Assembly (NCBI GenBank): GCA_017453325.1
Contig: JAFTKK010000040.1
Span: 17,273-81,272 of the forward strand
Length of the DNA stretch: 64,000 nt
Source: Clostridia bacterium
GTDB taxonomy: Bacteria > Bacillota > Clostridia > Oscillospirales > CAG-272
Reading direction: 5' to 3'
In this document: positions 16,937 through 25,828 of the stretch, one piece after another
How the letters are laid out: every line of letters starts with the position of its first letter
How positions within the stretch are numbered: the stretch's first letter is position 1
Made by a program: the position numbers and the translations under genes
The notes under the pieces: generated by a model
What the model was told of the DNA's origin: nothing
Database searches by the model: none
What the model saw: only the letters and a program-made list of their open reading frames with translations

Positions 16937-17096
16937 TTTTTTCTTCTCCTTTAAATAAAGTAATCGGGATTGCTACGCCTTCATTGTACCACAACGCCGC
17001 GCCGATGAAAATGTAAAAAAAGATTTCTTTTTTGTAAAAAACGATACAAAATGCAGATTTTATGTTATAATGAAAAAAACGCATGGGAGGCACACT
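16937..17096. promoter_or_regulatory. Divergent promoter region, catabolic operon and AraC gene
   Basis: For the AraC gene, an extended -10 TGTTATAAT lies at 17063-17071 and overlaps the upstream ATG at 17070, which argues that translation begins at the GTG at 17097. For the leftward operon, the minus strand carries TGG-TACAAT (16983-16991) without a good -35, as expected of an activator-dependent promoter. An A/T-rich stretch (17014-17043) lies between and could hold the AraC sites. No clear repeat could be assigned. Confidence 0.55.
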
Positions 17097-17930
17097 GTGA
17101 AAACGATATCCTTTGAAAAGCTTTACAACACCGAGTTTTATATCAGCGAGCCCATGGTGAAGCCCCAATACTGGGCAGCACGCGGCAACGTTTTTAACGC
17201 CCTCGGCAAGCCCAAGATCTCACACACGCTGCTCTGGTTTAAAAACTGTGCCGGCACCGTGACACTCCCGACGGGAGAAGCCTTAGAGGTGCCGCATAAT
17301 GCCTTGATCTACACGGCAAAGGGCATTGAATATGCCATCCGCTTCCAGGACACCAACCGCGACCGCGAGGACACCGTTGTCATTCATTTTCAAATGACCG
17401 ACAAAACGGGCGAGGACATTACCCCCACCCCGAGGCCCGTGGTTTGCCTGAAAAGCGTGGATGCTGCCACCGCCCTGCTGCTCGATATGCTGGCCGAGGA
17501 GTGCAAGAAAAACGTGGTATGCATCCCCGAGGTGGCGGCAGGCATATACAAGATGCTCGCCGAGATTTGTCAAAAACAAAAAAGGCGCACCACCAAAAAC
17601 AAATTCGCGCGTATCCGACGCGGTATTGAGCTGCTGGAGGGAGATAACGACCTCAGCATCGGCGAAATTGCGGCGGAATGCGGCGTCAGCGAATGCTATT
17701 TTCGCCGCCTGTTTCACCAGTACAGCGGCGAGAGCCCCATGCACTTCCGTCAACACCACCGCATTGAGCGCGCCAAGCAGCTGCTGCTCTCGGACGAGCA
17801 CTATACCGTGGGAGAGGTGGCGGCAGAGCTGCATTTCCTTGACATTTACCATTTCAGCAAGACCTTTAAAAAGTTTTGCGGCATGTCACCCAACAACTTC
17901 CTGCAAAGCGAGGGGGAGGAAAGCAATTAA
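17097..17930 (+). CDS. AraC-family transcriptional regulator
   Basis: 277-residue regulator with an N-terminal cupin-like sensing domain (about 1-130) and a C-terminal double HTH (about 170-270), including SIGEIAAECGVSECYFRRLF and the second helix pair ending FSKTFKKFCGMSPNNF. It is divergent from the nine-gene catabolic operon and is its most likely activator, the inducer being a pathway sugar or acid; this is inference from position. The GTG start at 17097 has GGGAGG seven bases upstream. An ATG nine codons earlier overlaps the -10 box and was rejected. It is followed by a strong terminator. Confidence 0.9.
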   Translation: MKTISFEKLYNTEFYISEPMVKPQYWAARGNVFNALGKPKISHTLLWFKNCAGTVTLPTGEALEVPHNALIYTAKGIEYAIRFQDTNRDREDTVVIHFQMTDKTGEDITPTPRPVVCLKSVDAATALLLDMLAEECKKNVVCIPEVAAGIYKMLAEICQKQKRRTTKNKFARIRRGIELLEGDNDLSIGEIAAECGVSECYFRRLFHQYSGESPMHFRQHHRIERAKQLLLSDEHYTVGEVAAELHFLDIYHFSKTFKKFCGMSPNNFLQSEGEESN

Positions 17931-17945
17931 CCCCAAAACGGGCGG

Positions 17946-17995
17946 AAAAAGGGACAGTACGACCTGCGATAAAGCAGGTCGTACCGTCCCTTTTT
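17946..17995. terminator. Bidirectional terminator
   Basis: AAAAAGGGACaGTACGACCTGC stem pairing with GCAGGTCGTACcGTCCCTTTTT around a GATAAA-type loop, flanked by A and T tracts. It separates the convergent AraC gene and the glycosidase-like gene ending at 18012. Confidence 0.92.
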
Positions 17996-18011
17996 GTTTT
18001 AAAAATGCCAA

Positions 18012-20012
18012 TTATTTGAACCAAAGATACGTGGGGCGCAGATATGCCACCCTTTCGCTCAATTCAATGCCATCCTCGGTCGCGCGCACATCGGCGGAGT
18101 ACCACTGACCCTGATCGTCCATGGCAAGAATTTCGCGATACCGACGCCATTTAGGGGGAAGATGCAGCAGAATATGCTCAGCATCATCGCTGCTCAGATT
18201 GATGAGGGTGAGCAAGCCGATGAACGCTTCGCCCTCTGTCTTTTGTGCCTCGTTCATCAAAGCAAACACGCGCGGCGCGTTTTTGACCAGCACCAGCTCA
18301 TCCGCCGCCTCGGTGATCAGCTGCTGAAAGAGCTTTTGGCGGCGATAGTTCAGCAGCGACTGAGAATAATTCTTTTCGAGCGTCATTCCCATGACGATCA
18401 CGGTGCCCCCCAGCTTATTGCGAAAACGCGTCAATGCGGGGCAAACGAGCTCTTTTTTAAAGGTATACGCCTCGGTGATCACCTCGGTGTGCGCATCGGT
18501 TTGCGTGAGGCGCAGCAGCTTGCCGTTGCGGCCGCTTGCGAAGAAATGCGGGATCATCATATGGCGTCCCGTGCTGGTCGGCGCGTAGCCCTCACGAATG
18601 ATCTCCCTCGCGCACCCGTCGTACTTGAACGGAACGGTGGCCACATCCTCGCCCACGTCAACGCCGAGATACTCGCCGTAGCCGCGCGCGCAAAGCGCCT
18701 TAGCGGCGTCTCCGTCAAGGAAAAGAGTCTTTGAAAGGTATTCCATGACGCGCTCGTGCGGATAATACGTAGCGGGGCGGGCATCCCAAAAGGCGATGGG
18801 GGCCTGCTCGGTGGTGTAAGGAATGCCCAGCAGGCTGACTGCCTGCGTCCAATACGGCAGCTTGCTTGTCTGATCAAGGGTATTGCAGAAGGGATCAAAG
18901 GTGATCTCCACACCCTTTAGCTCACAGCGCTTCGCAACCTGATGCAGCGCCTCGTGACGGGGGCGCTCCTTGGCATAGGCAAGGCCAAAGGCGGGATCCT
19001 CATTGGAATCGTCGAGCAGCTGCTGGGTCTGGAGCGTGCAGCCGTCAAAGCCTGCCGAATACACGGCGGCAATCATGGCCTGCATTTCCCTGCCCGAGGT
19101 GAAAAAGCGCGTGTGGGGAAAGCTATCACCCTCAAAATAATACCGATAGGGCGCTTTGATATGCTGCTTTGAGTAAATAGGATGAAAGAGCTGCGAGGGG
19201 ATATCCTGCACACGCACGCCGTTATACATAGCACCGTAAAGTCTCGTGTGTGGCACGTGACGCTCCCCCGCAAAGGCCTTGGCCACGGCAGAAGCGCAGT
19301 TACCATCCTCATCGGAGGTGCCTGCCTCCATGGTGCCGATGGGGATTGCGGGATCGACCTCATCGACCGCACGGCGGATTTCGGTAGCAAGGAGCACCAG
19401 GGACTCGCGGATCAGCGCGCGCCACTCACGAAGCAGGGCAAGCCCCTCCCCGTTTTTTTGGTCGAAGATCGAGACCAGCTCCTCGCGTGTATAATAACGC
19501 CCCGTTTTCTTGGCAAAGGCATCAAGATGATATTGGCAGAAGCAGCCGTAGCCACGCGTCGAAGCGTGAATGGAAAAATCATCCTCCATAAAAATGAAGG
19601 CGGGACGGGCGATCTTGAGAAACGTGATGGCAAACTGACCGAGCCATGCGCGAAAGGCGGGATCCAGCGGGCAGGTGGAATAATACACCTCCTCTCCGTT
19701 TTGTGTAACGGTTCGCGCAAATTCCTCTTGGTTTCCGAGCTTGACGGAGCAGATAAACCACCAGCCGCACTCAATGCCAAGGGGAGCAACGCTTTCCTTG
19801 ACGATCTTGAAATTCTCGGCATATTGCTCTACGTAATCCTTGGTGGGAAAGGCAGACGAGCGAAATCCCTTATTGGGAAAAGAGAGCATGAAGCGGTTGA
19901 AGCCGAACCTTTCGTGCTGCTCCACGAGCTCTGCGATGATCTGCTCGGGGGTGTGCCAGTCCCAGTCGAGCACGGCGGGGATCACGGTATCAAGCTTATC
20001 GATTTTTTTCAT
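18012..20012 (-). CDS. Putative glycoside hydrolase, GH42-like TIM barrel
   Basis: 666-residue cytoplasmic protein with no signal peptide. The N-terminal 400 residues look like a (beta/alpha)8 barrel: IFMEDDFSIHAST followed by GCFCQYHLDAF recalls the acid/base loop and cysteine cluster of GH42 beta-galactosidases. The rest carries probable beta-galactosidase-trimerisation-like and beta-sandwich regions. A named family cannot be assigned with certainty. The neighbours (Gfo/Idh/MocA and sugar-phosphate isomerase genes, transcribed the same way) support a role in breaking down an unusual glycoside. The ATG at 20012 has AAAGGA nine bases upstream; an in-frame upstream start was rejected. The 160 bases upstream hold a conserved AT-rich motif at 20081. 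Confidence 0.6.
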   Translation of the reverse strand: MKKIDKLDTVIPAVLDWDWHTPEQIIAELVEQHERFGFNRFMLSFPNKGFRSSAFPTKDYVEQYAENFKIVKESVAPLGIECGWWFICSVKLGNQEEFARTVTQNGEEVYYSTCPLDPAFRAWLGQFAITFLKIARPAFIFMEDDFSIHASTRGYGCFCQYHLDAFAKKTGRYYTREELVSIFDQKNGEGLALLREWRALIRESLVLLATEIRRAVDEVDPAIPIGTMEAGTSDEDGNCASAVAKAFAGERHVPHTRLYGAMYNGVRVQDIPSQLFHPIYSKQHIKAPYRYYFEGDSFPHTRFFTSGREMQAMIAAVYSAGFDGCTLQTQQLLDDSNEDPAFGLAYAKERPRHEALHQVAKRCELKGVEITFDPFCNTLDQTSKLPYWTQAVSLLGIPYTTEQAPIAFWDARPATYYPHERVMEYLSKTLFLDGDAAKALCARGYGEYLGVDVGEDVATVPFKYDGCAREIIREGYAPTSTGRHMMIPHFFASGRNGKLLRLTQTDAHTEVITEAYTFKKELVCPALTRFRNKLGGTVIVMGMTLEKNYSQSLLNYRRQKLFQQLITEAADELVLVKNAPRVFALMNEAQKTEGEAFIGLLTLINLSSDDAEHILLHLPPKWRRYREILAMDDQGQWYSADVRATEDGIELSERVAYLRPTYLWFK

Positions 20013-20176
20013 TGGCCATATCCTTTCTCCGCGGTATTTACACATTTTATCATAGCACGCACAAAACGAAAAATCTTATCTTTTCGATAACAAATATTGC
20101 AAAAAGGATACATTGCGCCATTTATACCGTTTGCAAGCGGGCTTGGAAAGAACACCTGCAGCGGCAAGCGCGTGAA

Positions 20177-20205
20177 AAAAAGAGCGTGCCGAAGCACGCT
20201 CTTTT
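20177..20205 (-). terminator. Terminator after Gfo/Idh/MocA gene
   Basis: Hairpin AAAAGAGCGTGC-CGAA-GCACGCTCTTTT with a T tract on the minus strand, ending the two-gene unit whose last stop is at 20216. Confidence 0.88.
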
Positions 20206-20215
20206 CGTTTGTTTT

Positions 20216-21403
20216 TTAGATCTCGGGAATGACCACTTCGATCTCGCGACCGAGCTCGGCGGATTTTGCGATACCGTCGATAATGGCCTGGTTGTAAAGG
20301 ATCTGAGAGGAGGGAACGGGTGCGGTGCCGCCATTCTTAATCGCGTCACAGAAGGAACGAACCTTCTTTTCGAACAGACCCATGCCACTCTTATCCTCAA
20401 TGATCGGGATCACGGTCTCGGTCTGCTCACCGCAAACCTCGTGATAAAGCTTCATCGCACCGCCCACGGTGCCGTTCCAGCACTCGGTGGAGGGGATGCG
20501 CAGACCGCCCTTGGTACCGAGGATGATGGTATCACCGGGGGTATCCATATTCATAGCCCAAGCGATGCGGAAATCAAGGATGATACCGCCCTCAAGGCGA
20601 ACGAAGGCTGCGGCAAAATCGTCAACCTGGAATGCCTTGGCATACTCGGGATGGCCGATTTTTACGTAGTTGGAATAGTTCGGATCGGTGCCAAAGAAGT
20701 TGGACTTGTAGCCGCTGACCGTGAGGGGCTTGGGATAGCCGATGGCGTTGAGAACCATGTCGAGCGAGTAGCAGCCGATATCACCAAGTGCGCCGATGCC
20801 GGCAGTCTCGTCGGTGATGAAGGTGGTGCCGAACGGAGTCGGGATACCGCGACGGCGGCCGCCGCCGGTCTGGATGTAGTAGATCTGGCCGAGAACGCCG
20901 CTGTCAACGATCTTCTTGATCATCTTCATGTTCTCGTCAAGGCGGGGCTGGAAGCCGATGGACAAGATCTTGCCGCTTTCCTTCTCAGCCTTCATGACGG
21001 CAATAGCCTCGTCAAGGGTTACCGTAAAGGGCTTCTCCAGCAGCACGTGCACGCCCTTCTTGAGCGCGTAGATCGCGGGCTCTGCGTGCTGACGGTTGTA
21101 GGTGCAGATGGTAACGGCATCAAGGTTCAGGCTCTCGTCGTCGAGCAGCTCCTTGTGATCTTTATAATCGGTCTTAACGCCCTCAACACCGTATTTCTCG
21201 AAGAATGCCTTTGCCTTGCCGGGCACGAGGTCGGCACCTGCCACGATCTCAACGTCGGGCTGCTTCATAAAGGACTTGACGTGGGAGCCTGCGATCCAAC
21301 CGCAGCCGATGAACGCCACGCGCAGCTTGCGGGTGGTATCGATTACAACCTCTTCCTGAGAGTCCTTAAACGCATTCAGATCCTTATCTTCTGCAATAGC
21401 CAT
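20216..21403 (-). CDS. Gfo/Idh/MocA-family oxidoreductase
   Basis: 395-residue NAD(P)-dependent sugar oxidoreductase. The Rossmann start LRVAFIGCGWIAGSHVKSF is near residue 27, the conserved EKPFTVTLDEA carrying the catalytic lysine near 125, and a C-terminal substrate domain follows (FVRLEGGIILDFRIAW). Members oxidise or reduce sugar hydroxyls, for example inositol dehydrogenase or 3-keto-glycoside enzymes. It lies 40 bases after an isomerase/epimerase of the IolE/IolI fold, a pairing typical of inositol or 3-keto-sugar pathways. It might supply the upstream steps missing from the operon at 7-17 kb, but nothing in the sequence proves the link. Confidence 0.88.
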   Translation of the reverse strand: MAIAEDKDLNAFKDSQEEVVIDTTRKLRVAFIGCGWIAGSHVKSFMKQPDVEIVAGADLVPGKAKAFFEKYGVEGVKTDYKDHKELLDDESLNLDAVTICTYNRQHAEPAIYALKKGVHVLLEKPFTVTLDEAIAVMKAEKESGKILSIGFQPRLDENMKMIKKIVDSGVLGQIYYIQTGGGRRRGIPTPFGTTFITDETAGIGALGDIGCYSLDMVLNAIGYPKPLTVSGYKSNFFGTDPNYSNYVKIGHPEYAKAFQVDDFAAAFVRLEGGIILDFRIAWAMNMDTPGDTIILGTKGGLRIPSTECWNGTVGGAMKLYHEVCGEQTETVIPIIEDKSGMGLFEKKVRSFCDAIKNGGTAPVPSSQILYNQAIIDGIAKSAELGREIEVVIPEI

Positions 21404-21443
21404 GATAAAATCCTCCTAAAATTTTTTATTTGTTCGGCAACAC

Positions 21444-22259
21444 TCAGTTACCAATGGATTTCAGATAATTTCTGCTCTTTTCGATGCACTCGAGGGGCGT
21501 AAGACCCATAGAGGGCTTATCCTGCTCGACAACGACCCACTCGGCACCCGCATCCTTGGCGGCGGCGAGAATAGCGGGGAAATCCTGCAGGCCGGAGCCA
21601 ACGGGACGGAACTCAAAGTTGCCGGGGCGCGTGGGCGCCTTCTTCTCAATGCCGATGAGCTCGTACATATCGTCAGACTTTTCACCGTAGAAATCCTTGA
21701 GGTGAACAACGGGAGCGCGACCCGTGTATTTGCGGATGTAGGCTGCGGGCTCCTCGCCGCCGACGTTGACCCAGCAAACGTCAAGCTCGGTCTTCAGCAG
21801 GTCGGGGGAAACCTCATCGTACAGAACCTCAAGCGCATACTTACCGTCGATCTTGATAAACTCAAAATCGTGGTTGTGGTAAAGCAGGGTCATGCCGAGC
21901 TTCTTGGCCACGGCGCCCAGCATTTTTACGTTTTCGATCACCGCGGCAAAGCCCTCGGTGCCGGGTCTGTCCTCCTCCACAAGGTAAGGAACGACCACGT
22001 ATTTGCAGCCGATGACGGCGTACTGCGAGAGCACGGCCTCGGGTGCGGCTACCATATCGCGGTAGGGTACGTGTGCAGAGATCGGTACGAGGCCAATATC
22101 CTCACACATTTTTTTGATGTCGGCGGGATCGTTGTCGTAAAGACCTGCGAACTCAACGCCGTCATAGCCCATGTTTTTGATCTTTTGCAAGGTGCCGCGA
22201 AGATCTGCTTTTGCATCATCGCGCACGGAATAAACTTGTACTGCAACAGGCAATGCCAT
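21444..22259 (-). CDS. Sugar phosphate isomerase/epimerase (xylose-isomerase-like TIM barrel)
   Basis: 271-residue protein of the AP-endonuclease-2/xylose-isomerase-like fold (IolE, IolI, 3-dehydro-sugar isomerases). Metal ligands are visible as the Glu in GVEFAGL, the His in LYHNHDFEF, the Asp in TELDVCWVN and His/Glu in VVHLKDFYG and WVVVEQDKP. It would isomerise or dehydrate a keto sugar with a divalent metal. It is the first gene of a two-gene unit with the Gfo/Idh/MocA gene, behind a GGGAGG site and a good sigma-A promoter. Confidence 0.87.
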   Translation of the reverse strand: MALPVAVQVYSVRDDAKADLRGTLQKIKNMGYDGVEFAGLYDNDPADIKKMCEDIGLVPISAHVPYRDMVAAPEAVLSQYAVIGCKYVVVPYLVEEDRPGTEGFAAVIENVKMLGAVAKKLGMTLLYHNHDFEFIKIDGKYALEVLYDEVSPDLLKTELDVCWVNVGGEEPAAYIRKYTGRAPVVHLKDFYGEKSDDMYELIGIEKKAPTRPGNFEFRPVGSGLQDFPAILAAAKDAGAEWVVVEQDKPSMGLTPLECIEKSRNYLKSIGN

Positions 22260-22294
22260 AGCGAAGTACCTCCCTTTTGCATGATTGTAATTCC

Positions 22295-22323
22295 ATTATA
22301 ATGTAGCTACGCGGCATTTTCAA
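22295..22323 (-). promoter_or_regulatory. Sigma-A promoter of isomerase/oxidoreductase unit
   Basis: On the minus strand, TTGAAA (22318-22323), a 17-base spacer and TATAAT (22295-22300), 36 bases before the ATG at 22259. Confidence 0.75.
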
Positions 22324-22404
22324 GTCATTTCAAGGCGAAATTAGGACAAAAGTTGCTCTATTTTCGAAAAATTTACAGTTTTACACCTCTTTTTTGCTTT
22401 TTGT

Positions 22405-22433
22405 TTGACAAAAACGGGAAAATACTATATACT
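22405..22433 (+). promoter_or_regulatory. Sigma-A promoter of hydrolase gene
   Basis: TTGACA (22405-22410), a 17-base spacer and TATACT (22428-22433), ahead of the GGGAGG site and ATG at 22459. Confidence 0.85.
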
Positions 22434-22458
22434 AAAATATATTTTGGGAGGGCGCATC

Positions 22459-23409
22459 ATGAGAGAATTTTTAACCGAAGAAAATTTTAAAACCGAAATG
22501 GCAACGGCCGTGCTGCCCTACCTTTTTGCGCGCCGTGCCGAAAAAACCGTTTCTGCGCCCGACGGCAGCGCGCTCTTTACCTGCCATTACGCAGCAGACG
22601 GGGCGCGCGGCACGGTGGTGCTGGTGCACGGCTTTTCGGAAAATGCAGAGAAATACCACGAGTTTATCTATTACCTGCTGCAAGAGCACCTCTCGGTGCT
22701 GATCTTTGATCAGCGGGGTCACGGACGCTCGGCGCGCGCGGCACCTGTCGGTGTGGTGCACGTGAGCCGTTTTTCCGATTACGTGGCCGACCTTGAGGCG
22801 ATTCTGGCGGCATATGACGGCGAGCTTGTGACGCCCCTTTATCTGTTTGCCCACTCGATGGGCGGCGCCGTAGCCACGCTTTTTCTCAAAAAGCACAGGG
22901 ACGTGTTTAAAAAAGCGGTGCTTTCTGCCCCGATGGCCGATCTGCAATATCGCGGCATCACACGCCTTGCCTGCCGCGCAGCCTGCCGCTTTTGCACGCT
23001 GACGGGACGCGCGAAAAGGGCGGTCTTTATTTCTAAAAAGGACTATGAGAACGAGCCCTTTGAGCGCTCCTCCGCGCTCTCGCGCGCACGCTTTACCTAT
23101 CTGCGCGACCAGCGGCGCAGCGATCCGCTGCTCAGCGGAGGCGCACCGAGCTATGCCTGGAGTGCGGCGGCTTTGGGGGTGCGGGGCAGGATCCTTGGGC
23201 GCGGCGTGCCCGAGCAGCTGCACCTGCCCGTGCTGCTTCTTTCGGCCGAGCACGAATACCTGGTAAACAACGCGGCACAGGAGGCGCTTGTTGCGCGCTT
23301 ACCGCAGGGCAGGCTGAGACGCGTTGCCGGCAGCAAGCACGAGATCCTGTTCACCAATGACGAGATTTTGCACCCCGTATTGGGGGAAATACTGGATTTT
23401 TTGCAATAA
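22459..23409 (+). CDS. Alpha/beta-hydrolase, monoacylglycerol lipase-like
   Basis: 316-residue serine hydrolase of the Hydrolase_4/PldB (lysophospholipase, monoglyceride lipase) group. HGFSENAEKY holds the oxyanion loop, FDQRGHGRS follows, and the nucleophile elbow is AHSMGG near residue 134. The C-terminal acid and His lie in SAEHEYLV and GSKHEIL. No signal peptide is visible, so the substrate is probably an intracellular acylglycerol or lysolipid. The ATG at 22459 behind GGGAGG was chosen; an upstream in-frame ATG overlaps the promoter. It is a single-gene unit ending at a strong terminator. Confidence 0.88.
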   Translation: MREFLTEENFKTEMATAVLPYLFARRAEKTVSAPDGSALFTCHYAADGARGTVVLVHGFSENAEKYHEFIYYLLQEHLSVLIFDQRGHGRSARAAPVGVVHVSRFSDYVADLEAILAAYDGELVTPLYLFAHSMGGAVATLFLKKHRDVFKKAVLSAPMADLQYRGITRLACRAACRFCTLTGRAKRAVFISKKDYENEPFERSSALSRARFTYLRDQRRSDPLLSGGAPSYAWSAAALGVRGRILGRGVPEQLHLPVLLLSAEHEYLVNNAAQEALVARLPQGRLRRVAGSKHEILFTNDEILHPVLGEILDFLQ

Positions 23410-23434
23410 TTCCCTCCCCGACTGTGCCAAGATC

Positions 23435-23476
23435 AAAAAAGGAGCCAAACGCGAAGCTGCGTTTGGCTCCTTTTTT
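23435..23476. terminator. Bidirectional terminator
   Basis: AAAAAAGGAGCCAAACGC stem, GAAGCT loop, GCGTTTGGCTCCTTTTTT stem; it lies between convergent genes ending at 23409 and 23478. Confidence 0.92.
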
Positions 23477-23477
23477 C

Positions 23478-25646
23478 TTACTGTTTTACAAAATGCCACA
23501 TAATGCCGTATTGCTCCTCTTTGTCGGTGCAGACGGTCAGGCCACGGCGCAGCTCCTCGCCCGTGTAGGTTTTACCCGAAAGACGGTCAAGATAGCTTGC
23601 GTTTTTCTCGGCACGGGTGAGCTTTAACCGAAAGCTGCGCGGCTTTTTCTCGCCCTCGTTTTGCAGGAAGCTGAGCAGCAGCTCGTTTTGATCCTTGCTC
23701 GCGTAGTAATAGGCGCTGACGCCGTTTGTTTCAAAGGGATTCAGCAGGCGATAAAGATCACCCTCGAAGATCAGCCTTTCATAGCCGCGGTACTCCTCTA
23801 CCTGGCGACGCAGCGCGTCTTTCACCGTATCACTTGCCTGCATAATATTGAACTCATAACCGAGCGCGCCCTGCAAAGCAACGCGGAAACGGTAGTCAAG
23901 CCAGCGCGGATTTTTGCACTCGGCAAGCTTGGCCACGTGGCAGCTCATCACAGAGGCGGGGTAGCCAAAGCTGCTGCCGTACTGGATATACACGCGGTTT
24001 TTCGGGCGCGTCTGGTCACTTGTCCAGATCTGTGTGCTGTACTTCATCATGCCAAGATCGAAGCGACCGCCGCCACCGCTGCAATTTTCGATCATGGCAT
24101 TGGGGTATCGCTGACAGAAGCACGTGAAAAGATCATACACACCAAGCATATAGCGGTACGCGGCCTCACCTTGCTGCTGCGGCGACAGGGCGGTAGAATA
24201 GGCATAATCAAAATTGCGGTTCATATCCCATTTGAAATAATCGATGGCGACCCCGTCAAAGGTTTTGGCAAAGGCATCCTTCAAATAGTCCCGCACGGCA
24301 GGATTGCCCATATCCAGCACCAACTGCTTTCGTGAGAGCATAGGCTCGTAATCGGGGGCGGCAAGCACCCACTCGGGATGGGCGCGATAAAGTGCGCTGT
24401 CGGGATTGACCATTTCGGGCTCGATCCAGATACCGAATTTGATGCCCGTTTGACGGACCTCCTCGACAAAGGCGGCAAGCCCACTCGGAAACCTGGACTT
24501 GTTTTCAAACCAGTCACCAAGTCCTGCGGCGTCTGAGGTGCGCGCACCGAACCAACCGTCGTCCATCACGAGCATATCCATACCGCACGCGACGGCCTCC
24601 TTGGCAAAATCCACCATCAGCTTGGCATCAATATCAAAGTGAAAGGCCTCCCAGGAATTGAGCACCACGGGACGCTGCGGAAAGACATCCCGGGGCAGGA
24701 TGTGGCTGCGCACGAAATCGTGCATATTGCGCGAGACCTGTCCCACGCCCTTGGCGCTATAGGTCATCACCGCCTCGGGAGACGAAAAGCGCTCACCCGC
24801 CTTTAAAAGATAAGTGAAGTTTTCTGCGCCAAGACCCACAAGTACGCGCGTAGTGCCGTTCAGCGAAAGCTCGACCTCGTCAAGGAAGTTGCCGCTATAG
24901 ATAAAATTGAAGCCGTAAGCCTCGCCATGCTCCTCGGTGGCCTTTCTCTCACACAGCAACAGGCAGGGATTATAATGATGGCTGCTGGCACCGCGACGGC
25001 TTTGCACACGCTGATTGCCGTGCATAACGGGGGTACGCTGATAATTGCGCTCGCACTTATGGCCGCCCCAAAAGCTGATCATATCGAGATCGTCACGCGG
25101 GATATCGAGCGCGAGAGACATACATTTTTCAATGCTCACATCCCCCTCGCTCCTGTTTTCAAGCACAAAATGGCGGGAAATGACGTCGCTTTCGGGAAAC
25201 ACGGTATAATAAAGGTAAAGACGGCAACAGAGCACCTCGTCCTCAAGACAGAGCTCAAGCGTTTGGGTATTTTCATCGGCAGAGGCAAACGGAAGTCCTT
25301 GGATCTCGCACCGTCCCGCCAGCTTGCGAGCCGAACGGTAGGTAAAGTGCGTGGCCGCCGCACCGCTCGCAAGTCGGCGCAGCTTAAGAGCTGTGGCGCG
25401 CATATCACCACTGCCGAAAAGCGGAAACTCCACACTGGTGACATCGGGCAAAAAATCATACCCGTGTGCCGCGTAATAAGGGGCAAAGGAAAGGGCTTGG
25501 GTATGGGAAGAAAGCACGGGAGACTTGACCCGCTTTCCGTAATACAGATGCACGGGGTATTTCCCCTCATGGAGCCCCAGTACATACACGGTGTTTTTGG
25601 TTCTGAGATAAAAATATCCGTTTTTGCGATCCATTGAAATTGCCAT
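23478..25646 (-). CDS. Alpha-galactosidase, GH36
   Basis: 722-residue glycoside hydrolase family 36 enzyme, the usual length for bacterial members. It has an N-terminal beta-sandwich and then a TIM barrel. Motifs: MLVMDDGWFG near residue 360, the catalytic nucleophile Asp in DYFKWDMNR near 470, ENCSGGGGRFDLGM near 520 and the acid/base Asp in TSDQTRP. It removes alpha-1,6-galactose from raffinose-family sugars or galactomannan. No signal peptide is visible, so it acts on imported oligosaccharides. The ATG at 25646 follows GGGGGA; longer in-frame starts lack a ribosome site. Confidence 0.95.
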   Translation of the reverse strand: MAISMDRKNGYFYLRTKNTVYVLGLHEGKYPVHLYYGKRVKSPVLSSHTQALSFAPYYAAHGYDFLPDVTSVEFPLFGSGDMRATALKLRRLASGAAATHFTYRSARKLAGRCEIQGLPFASADENTQTLELCLEDEVLCCRLYLYYTVFPESDVISRHFVLENRSEGDVSIEKCMSLALDIPRDDLDMISFWGGHKCERNYQRTPVMHGNQRVQSRRGASSHHYNPCLLLCERKATEEHGEAYGFNFIYSGNFLDEVELSLNGTTRVLVGLGAENFTYLLKAGERFSSPEAVMTYSAKGVGQVSRNMHDFVRSHILPRDVFPQRPVVLNSWEAFHFDIDAKLMVDFAKEAVACGMDMLVMDDGWFGARTSDAAGLGDWFENKSRFPSGLAAFVEEVRQTGIKFGIWIEPEMVNPDSALYRAHPEWVLAAPDYEPMLSRKQLVLDMGNPAVRDYLKDAFAKTFDGVAIDYFKWDMNRNFDYAYSTALSPQQQGEAAYRYMLGVYDLFTCFCQRYPNAMIENCSGGGGRFDLGMMKYSTQIWTSDQTRPKNRVYIQYGSSFGYPASVMSCHVAKLAECKNPRWLDYRFRVALQGALGYEFNIMQASDTVKDALRRQVEEYRGYERLIFEGDLYRLLNPFETNGVSAYYYASKDQNELLLSFLQNEGEKKPRSFRLKLTRAEKNASYLDRLSGKTYTGEELRRGLTVCTDKEEQYGIMWHFVKQ

Positions 25647-25703
25647 ATGATCCCCCTTCCGACCTGGCCGATGCCTCGGCCGCGACGATGATCTCTTGAT
25701 CCC

Positions 25704-25733
25704 ATTATAGTGGCGAAAACGGCGACTTGTCAA
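25704..25733 (-). promoter_or_regulatory. Sigma-A promoter of alpha-galactosidase, with upstream palindrome
   Basis: Minus strand TTGACA (25728-25733), an 18-base spacer and TATAAT (25704-25709). Just upstream lies the inverted repeat TCAATA-ACAA-TATTGA (25751-25766), a possible operator. A GGCCGA-TGCC-TCGGCC hairpin (25666-25681) is in the 5' leader. Confidence 0.78.
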
Positions 25734-25774
25734 GTGCGATATTGCGTTTTTCAATAACAATATTGAGGAAAATT

Positions 25775-25810
25775 AAAAAAGGCCTGCCGCAAATGCGGCA
25801 GGCCTTTTTT
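25775..25810 (-). terminator. Terminator after dehydrogenase gene
   Basis: AAAAAAGGCCTGCCGCA stem pairing with TGCGGCAGGCCTTTTTT, ending the pfkA-dehydrogenase operon on the minus strand. Confidence 0.92.
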
Positions 25811-25828
25811 AATTGCTGCTTTTGGTGC

